A DNA stretch of 21,501 bases from contig CAJLZE010000038.1 in assembly GCA_905210995.1 (NCBI GenBank), positions 1-21,501 on the forward strand, given 5' to 3'. This DNA is from an uncultured Anaerotruncus sp. Lineage in GTDB: Bacteria; Bacillota; Clostridia; Oscillospirales; CAG-272. This document shows positions 17,740 to 21,501 of the stretch, piece by piece. Within the stretch, counting starts at the first letter, position 1. Every line of letters begins with the position of its first letter. The position numbers and the translations under genes were made by a program. The notes below the pieces were generated by a model. It was given only the letters and a program-made list of their open reading frames with translations, was not told the origin of the DNA and did not search any database.

Positions 17740-18096
17740 TCAGTTTTCCTCGCGACGGCGTCTTTCGGCCAGTCTCTTTTCGTGGCATGCACTGCAATAT
17801 ACGGGCTTGTCCTTGGACGGCTCAAAAGGCAGCTTTGCCTCTCCGCCGCAGTCGTCGCATACCGCATAGTAGTACTTACGCTCGGTCCCTGTGCCGTTCT
17901 TTTTTGCGTTGCGGCACTCGCGGCATCTCTTGGGCTTGTTCATGTAGCCCTTTTCTTTGTAGAATGCCTGCTCTCCCGCGCTGAAAACGAATTCCTTTCC
18001 GCATTCTACGCACACAAGCGTCTCATCGGTGAATTCGTGCTTTTCTTCCGTGCCGGTGGTGGCTTCTGTCGCCGTGACCTTTACTTCTTCGTTCAT
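17740..18096 (-). CDS. Zinc-ribbon protein (zf-trcl plus CxxC-x17-CxxC domains)
   Basis: This 118-residue protein has four CxxC pairs. C29/C32 with C58/C61 form a probable zinc-ribbon of the zf-trcl type (TLVCVECGKEFVFSAGEQAFY, then RCRECRNAKK). C80/C83 with C101/C104 are separated by exactly 17 residues, which fits the CxxC-x17-CxxC domain. The tail is very basic (EKRLAERRRREEN). Nucleic-acid binding or a metal-chaperone role is possible; no function is established that I know of. GGAGGG lies 6-7 bases before ATG 18096. A degenerate tRNA-like sequence lies just upstream, and the sigma factor gene ends 133 bases upstream in the same direction. Confidence 0.85.
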   Translation of the reverse strand: MNEEVKVTATEATTGTEEKHEFTDETLVCVECGKEFVFSAGEQAFYKEKGYMNKPKRCRECRNAKKNGTGTERKYYYAVCDDCGGEAKLPFEPSKDKPVYCSACHEKRLAERRRREEN

Positions 18097-18123
18097 GTTT
18101 TCCCTCCGTGTGAAAAAGATATT

Positions 18124-18194
18124 TGCCCTGCGACGGATTCAAACCGACACCTTTGAGAATAAACGCAACGCTCTGATATTTAAGCTACCGGGGC
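18124..18194 (-). tRNA. Degenerate tRNA-like sequence (probable tRNA pseudogene)
   Basis: The minus strand folds as a tRNA with canonical element order over 71 bases. The acceptor is GCCCCGG with GCAGGGC (mismatches at 5:68 and 7:66) and T8-A9 follow. The D stem is GCTT/GAGC with an 8-base loop lacking the GG pair. The anticodon stem TTGCG/CTCAA has one mismatch and a 6-base loop. The T arm is GTCGG-TTTGAAT-CCGTC with one mismatch. A discriminator A follows and CCA is not encoded. The several defects make a working tRNA unlikely and no anticodon can be assigned. It could be a relic, or a tRNA-mimicking leader of the zinc-ribbon gene 27 bases downstream. Confidence 0.5.
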
Positions 18195-18229
18195 AATTTT
18201 ATTTTTAGCGGATGCACCGCTTTGGTTCG

Positions 18230-18841
18230 TTATTTGCTTTGAGTGAGTATAGTGCGCAGTTTTTTTCTTGCACGGCCGAGGGCGTTTTCGACCGATCTCT
18301 TCGGCTTGCCCGTGCGGGCTGCAATGCTGTCGATATCGGCACCGGAATAATAAAGCCACCAAACCGTGTTTTCAAAATCAGAAAGGCTGCCCTTTATAAG
18401 GCTGCGCAGGCGGGCCTCGCTTTCGCGTTCCGCGACCGAATCTGCGGGCGAATCGGCGCTTATCTCCGCGGCTGCCTCGAGCGGTACATATTCAAAACGC
18501 TTTTTATTGCGGCTGATCCTGCGCAGCGTGCTTATCATCGCTTTATTGACGCAGACCTTGGCGTAAAGCCCGAATCTGACATTTTTGCGACGTACATCAT
18601 ACCGCATTGCCGCGCGGTGAAACGCGACAAGTGCTTCCTGCTCAAGCTCTTCGAGATCCTGCGTGCTCACCTCGCCTCGGTATTGTGCCACGGCAGCGCC
18701 GAGCATCGGGCGATATCCGGCGACAAGCTGAGCGAACGCCTGCTCGTCTCCGCTGCGCGCGCGCAGAAGAAGCACGATCTCCGGCGCCGCATATTCGTGC
18801 GGCAGTGCCGCGGTGTTTTCTTCGGATCTTTTTTCTTTCAT
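18230..18841 (-). CDS. RNA polymerase sigma factor, sigma-70 family (SigH-like)
   Basis: This 203-residue alternative sigma factor directs RNA polymerase to a regulon that cannot be deduced here. Region 2 spans about 33-108 (GDEQAFAQLVAGYRPML, then DLEELEQEALVAFHRAAMRYD and FGLYAKVCVNKAMISTLRR). The linker is acidic. Region 4 spans about 150-200 (LSDFENTVWWLYYSGADIDSIA, then the helix-turn-helix with KRSVENALGRARKKL). The pattern LSxFE followed by SVENALxRARKKL is close to Bacillus SigH (sigma-30). The only in-frame methionine start is ATG 18841, and its ribosome binding site (AAGG) is unusually far, about 15 bases. A leader ORF overlaps the start. A perfect consensus promoter precedes it. 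No anti-sigma gene is adjacent. Confidence 0.9.
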   Translation of the reverse strand: MKEKRSEENTAALPHEYAAPEIVLLLRARSGDEQAFAQLVAGYRPMLGAAVAQYRGEVSTQDLEELEQEALVAFHRAAMRYDVRRKNVRFGLYAKVCVNKAMISTLRRISRNKKRFEYVPLEAAAEISADSPADSVAERESEARLRSLIKGSLSDFENTVWWLYYSGADIDSIAARTGKPKRSVENALGRARKKLRTILTQSK

Positions 18842-18876
18842 CGGATCGATTGAAAGCCTTTTCCTTTTTTATACAT
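18838..18876 (-). CDS. Possible 12-codon leader ORF overlapping the sigma factor start
   Basis: An ATG at 18876 opens MYKKGKGFQSIR and ends in a TGA that overlaps the sigma ATG as ATGA. The ATG lies only five bases after the promoter's TATAAT, so the transcript may be leaderless at this point. Because the sigma gene's own ribosome binding site is poorly placed, translational coupling is possible. There is no independent evidence that it is translated. Confidence 0.3.
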   Translation of the reverse strand: MYKKGKGFQSIR

Positions 18877-18880
18877 ATTT

Positions 18881-18909
18881 ATTATAGGGCACTATGCGCT
18901 ATCTGTCAA
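18881..18909 (-). promoter_or_regulatory. Perfect consensus sigma-A promoter of the sigma factor gene
   Basis: On the minus strand TTGACA (18909-18904), 17 bases and TATAAT (18886-18881) match the consensus exactly. Immediately upstream is an A/T-only tract containing the inverted repeat TTTTTGAAAA/TTTTCAAAAA (18913-18935), which could act as an UP element or operator. Confidence 0.85.
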
Positions 18910-18973
18910 TAGTTTTTGAAAACTTTTTTCAAAAAATATTTAACAAATTTGAACCCACGGTGATTTATAGGAT

Positions 18974-20452
18974 TCAGAACTGGAAATAAATGAACGAACT
19001 CGCGCCGTTGCCTTCGAGAAGCACGAGCCACGCAAAGGCAATAGCCCAGATAAGCGACGCATATTTAATGGTTTCGGTTGCGGCGCGACGTCCGGTAAGT
19101 TCCGTGCTATCGGATGCAGGGGAGGCGAGACCGTTTCTGTCAAGCAGGCACATGACCGCTATCGCCGCGATAACGGCAGCCGCACCGGGGAGGTCAAGTC
19201 TCATAAGATCAAATGCCGAGGCAAAGGCTTCGCCCGGCTGCCATGCAGTGAACAGCTTGCCGAGAAGTATGCCGAGGTCGCCTATGCTGCCAGCGCGGAA
19301 GAATATCCATGCGAATGAGACAAGCGCAAATGTGACGGCACGCCGCCATATGTGCGCCGGTTTCGAATCGGGATCTATGCGCAGGGCTGCGTAGGCACCG
19401 GCGCGCAGTTTTTTTGTAAGTATGCCGACGACCTGATACATTCCGTGAAGGAATCCCCATAGGACGTATGTCCATGCAGCGCCGTGCCAGAGCCCCGACA
19501 CGAGAAATACCGTCATAAGATTTAAAAGATGACGTGCACGCGAGCAGCGGTTGCCGCCGAGCGGTATGTAGAGATAATCGCGGAACCAGCTTGACAGCGA
19601 AATGTGCCAGCGCGCCCAGAATTCCTTGATGCTTTCTGCGGTATACGGGCGGTCAAAGTTCTTCATGAGTCTGATGCCCATAACGCGCGCGCATCCGATC
19701 GCTATATCGGTGTATCCCGCAAAGTCGCCGTAGATCTGGAACGCAAAAAGCACTGTCGCAAGCAGAACGGCAGGACCGTTCGCAGCCGACGGATCAGAGT
19801 ATACCGGAACGACATAAGCCGCGCAGAGGTCGGCGACAGCTATCTTCTTGAAAAATCCGATGAGCATCATGCGAATGCCCTCGCGGGTATCGTCGCGGTT
19901 GAAACGGTGATCCTCGCGGAGCTGAGGAATAAGATTTTCGGGTCTTTCGATGGGACCTGCAACGAGCTGCGGGAAGAAAGAAACGTACAGCGCGTAATAT
20001 CCGAAATGACGTTCGGCTGTTATATTTCCCCGGTACACGTCTATGACATATGAAAGCGTCTGGAAGGTATAAAACGAAATGCCGACGGGAAGTATCAGAC
20101 CGAGTGAAAACGGTTCAAGCTTTGCGCCGAACAGGGTTGCCGCAGATATGACGCTGCCGGCAAGAAAATCAAAATACTTGTAGAAGAGCAGCACGCCGAG
20201 CGAGCACACGAGTGTTGCCGCAAGGCAGAGCTTGCGCAGGCTTTTTTTCGGGCTTTTTTCTATCGCCAATGCCGCGCAATAGGATATCACCGTCGTAAAA
20301 ACTATAAGAAACACCAGCTCCACATTCCAACTGAGATAAAAATAGTAGCTGGCTGCGAGAAGCAAAATCCAACGGAATTTTGTCGGAACGAGAAAATAGA
20401 GAATGAGGACCGCGGGGTAGAAGATCAGAAATTCAAGCGAGTTGAAGACCAT
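18974..20452 (-). CDS. MBOAT family O-acyltransferase (AlgI/DltB-like)
   Basis: This is a polytopic membrane acyltransferase that moves acyl (often acetyl) groups across or onto envelope polysaccharides. The protein has 492 residues, usual for AlgI-type members, with about ten or more hydrophobic segments. Family signatures are present: SFYTFQTLSYVIDVYRG, FFPQLVAGPIERP, FQIYGDFAGYTDIAIG, EFWARWHISLSSWFRDYLYIPLGGN and the catalytic His in SGLWHGAAWTYVLWGFLHG (about H323). An additional His lies at about 283. The frame opens at 20509, but that lies within the promoter; ATG 20452 has AAAGGA about 11 bases before it. The SGNH/AlgJ or DltD-type partner that normally completes transfer is not adjacent, and no dlt genes are seen. 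The substrate is unknown. Confidence 0.94.
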   Translation of the reverse strand: MVFNSLEFLIFYPAVLILYFLVPTKFRWILLLAASYYFYLSWNVELVFLIVFTTVISYCAALAIEKSPKKSLRKLCLAATLVCSLGVLLFYKYFDFLAGSVISAATLFGAKLEPFSLGLILPVGISFYTFQTLSYVIDVYRGNITAERHFGYYALYVSFFPQLVAGPIERPENLIPQLREDHRFNRDDTREGIRMMLIGFFKKIAVADLCAAYVVPVYSDPSAANGPAVLLATVLFAFQIYGDFAGYTDIAIGCARVMGIRLMKNFDRPYTAESIKEFWARWHISLSSWFRDYLYIPLGGNRCSRARHLLNLMTVFLVSGLWHGAAWTYVLWGFLHGMYQVVGILTKKLRAGAYAALRIDPDSKPAHIWRRAVTFALVSFAWIFFRAGSIGDLGILLGKLFTAWQPGEAFASAFDLMRLDLPGAAAVIAAIAVMCLLDRNGLASPASDSTELTGRRAATETIKYASLIWAIAFAWLVLLEGNGASSFIYFQF

Positions 20453-20490
20453 AGCGGATGTATCCTTTGTTTTGTTTTCTTCATCATATA

Positions 20491-20519
20491 AATATAACAC
20501 AAAAAGCACCGTCTGTCAA
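20491..20519 (-). promoter_or_regulatory. Sigma-A promoter of the MBOAT gene
   Basis: On the minus strand TTGACA (20519-20514), 17 bases and TATATT (20496-20491) place the start near 20484, about 32 bases before the ATG at 20452. The flanks of the -35 match those of the sigma factor promoter (ATTGACAG in both). Confidence 0.8.
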
Positions 20520-20599
20520 TAAATATTTCGGGATATTATCACTATTTCAAATGACGCGCGGTATTATCGAATTTTTTCTTTGCATTGTTCCTATCTTGA

Positions 20600-20628
20600 T
20601 TGACATGCGTAAAATTGCATGCTATAAT
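20600..20628 (+). promoter_or_regulatory. Sigma-A promoter of pepF
   Basis: TTGACA (20600-20605), 17 bases and TATAAT (20623-20628) match the consensus. The spacer contains GCGTAAAATTGCATGC. The start would be near 20635, about 44 bases before the ATG. It is divergent from the MBOAT promoter, with about 80 bases between the two -35 boxes. Confidence 0.88.
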
Positions 20629-20678
20629 TACACTGATAAAACATAGCGTGCGGTCAGCGTGCGCTGAAAGGAATACCA

Positions 20679-21501
20679 ATGAAAAGCAGAAAAGAAATGA
20701 ACCCAGAATTCATGTGGGATTTTTCTCACATTTTCCCGACGCGGGAAGCGTTTGAAAAAGAATTATCCGATTGCAGCAAGGAAATAGATGCGATCGGAAA
20801 TATCCGCGGTCATCTCGGCGAAAGCCCCGAGGCGCTTGCGGAAGCGCTCAACGCCATCTACGGCGTATTCGAGCGCTTCGACCGCATATATTCATATGCG
20901 TCGCTGCACAAAGAAGCGGATAATTCCGACGCCGAAAATCAGGAGCTCGAAGCACGTGCTACCGGGCTTTATGTAAAGCTCAACGCCGCAACATCCTTCC
21001 TTCAGCCCGAGATCATATCCATCGGCGCCGAAAAGCTTGAAAAATGGCTGGAATCAACTCCGGACCTCCGCACATACGCATTTATGATCCGCGATCTTAT
21101 CCGTATGCAGGAGCACGTTCTCGACCCCGCGCGCGAGCAGCTTCTTGCAGAGCTCGGCGATGCCTCTCGCGCTCCCAACGACTGCTATGATATGTTCACC
21201 AATGTGGATATGGAATTTCCGTCAGTCAAAAAGTCCGACGGCAGCGAAGGACAGCTCACAAACGGCAACTTCTGCGTATACCGCGAGAGCGGCGACCGCG
21301 CCATCCGCGAGGATGCCTTTGAAAAGTTCTTCGGTACCTATAAAAAATACATCAACACCTTTGCCGCAACATACGGCGGATCGGTGAAGTACGACTGCTT
21401 CAACGCCAAGGTGCGCGGGTATTCGTCCGCCTGCGAAGCGGCGCTCTCGGGCGGCAATGTTCCCGTATCCGTGTACGATTCGCTCGTCAAGGCTATACAC
21501 G
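20679..21501 (+). CDS. pepF: Oligoendopeptidase F (M3 metallopeptidase), 3' end cut by window
   Basis: This is a cytoplasmic zinc endopeptidase of family M3B that trims oligopeptides. The visible 274 residues are the N-terminal helical half. The start WDFSHIFPTREAFEKEL is characteristic, followed by RFDRIYSYASLHKEADN, FLQPEIISIG and the typical RDLIRMQEHVLDPAREQLLAELG. The segment DCYDMFTNVDMEFPSVKKSDG then REDAFEKFFGTYKKYINTFAATYGG is also as in the family. The HExxH zinc site and about 320 more residues lie beyond the window. AAAGGA stands about 7 bases before ATG 20679. It appears to be monocistronic at its 5' side, with its own consensus promoter. Confidence 0.95.
   Translation, partial: MKSRKEMNPEFMWDFSHIFPTREAFEKELSDCSKEIDAIGNIRGHLGESPEALAEALNAIYGVFERFDRIYSYASLHKEADNSDAENQELEARATGLYVKLNAATSFLQPEIISIGAEKLEKWLESTPDLRTYAFMIRDLIRMQEHVLDPAREQLLAELGDASRAPNDCYDMFTNVDMEFPSVKKSDGSEGQLTNGNFCVYRESGDRAIREDAFEKFFGTYKKYINTFAATYGGSVKYDCFNAKVRGYSSACEAALSGGNVPVSVYDSLVKAIH

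Noticed and set aside
18202..18222. Small hairpin AGCGG-ATGCA-CCGCT after the sigma factor gene as a terminator
   Set aside because: The stem is only 5 bp, and on the minus strand it is followed by an A-rich rather than T-rich tract.
20453..20509. N-terminal extension of the MBOAT protein
   Set aside because: Its first codons overlap the -10 region of a TTGACA-N17-TATATT promoter; ATG 20452 is the family-like start (MVFNSLEFLIFYP).

Overview
The window looks like chromosome of a fairly GC-rich member of the class Clostridia (Bacillota). Supporting signs are the AddAB recombination nuclease with a four-cysteine AddB, a DUF4364 protein, a class B sortase, a SigH-like sigma factor, strong AGGAG-type ribosome binding sites and consensus TTGACA-N17-TATAAT promoters. 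I see no phage, IS element, CRISPR array or rRNA. It reads as ordinary core and semi-core chromosome. Both edge genes (addA on the left, pepF on the right) are cut by the window.

Left part (1-6843, minus strand): an operon of a small unknown two-helix membrane protein, addB and addA, for double-strand-break repair. A divergent 250-base region separates it from a plus-strand envelope-stress-type locus (7092-10899). That locus holds a membrane-anchored HtrA/DegP protease, then an OmpR-family response regulator and a sensor histidine kinase that overlap by ATGA. It ends in a clear intrinsic terminator.

Middle (11045-15662, plus strand): a good sigma-A promoter drives a class B sortase, an RlmA-type 23S rRNA guanine methyltransferase, a DPG-synthase-like family 2 glycosyltransferase, a secreted protein combining a ricin-like lectin domain, a Big2-like domain and a C39-like papain-fold domain, and a small LsrG/YgiN-like ABM-domain protein. 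Spacing is tight (overlap to about 75 bases), so one transcript is plausible. The unit ends in a hairpin shared with a convergent DUF4364 gene.

Right part (15724-21501): homoserine dehydrogenase (plus) converges on an eight-cysteine zinc-ribbon protein (minus) across a 22-bp-stem bidirectional terminator. Upstream of the zinc-ribbon gene lies a degenerate tRNA-like sequence, then a sigma-70-family factor with a perfect consensus promoter and an overlapping 12-codon leader ORF. Next is an AlgI/DltB-like MBOAT acyltransferase, and divergently oligoendopeptidase F (partial).

The points most worth a second look are the tRNA-like relic at 18124-18194, the possibly leaderless leader ORF coupled to the sigma factor, the three-domain secreted C39-like protein, the orphan MBOAT and the sortase without visible substrate. 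I do not see a convincing wholly new multi-gene system. Identities come from recognising motifs by eye; no database search was run.
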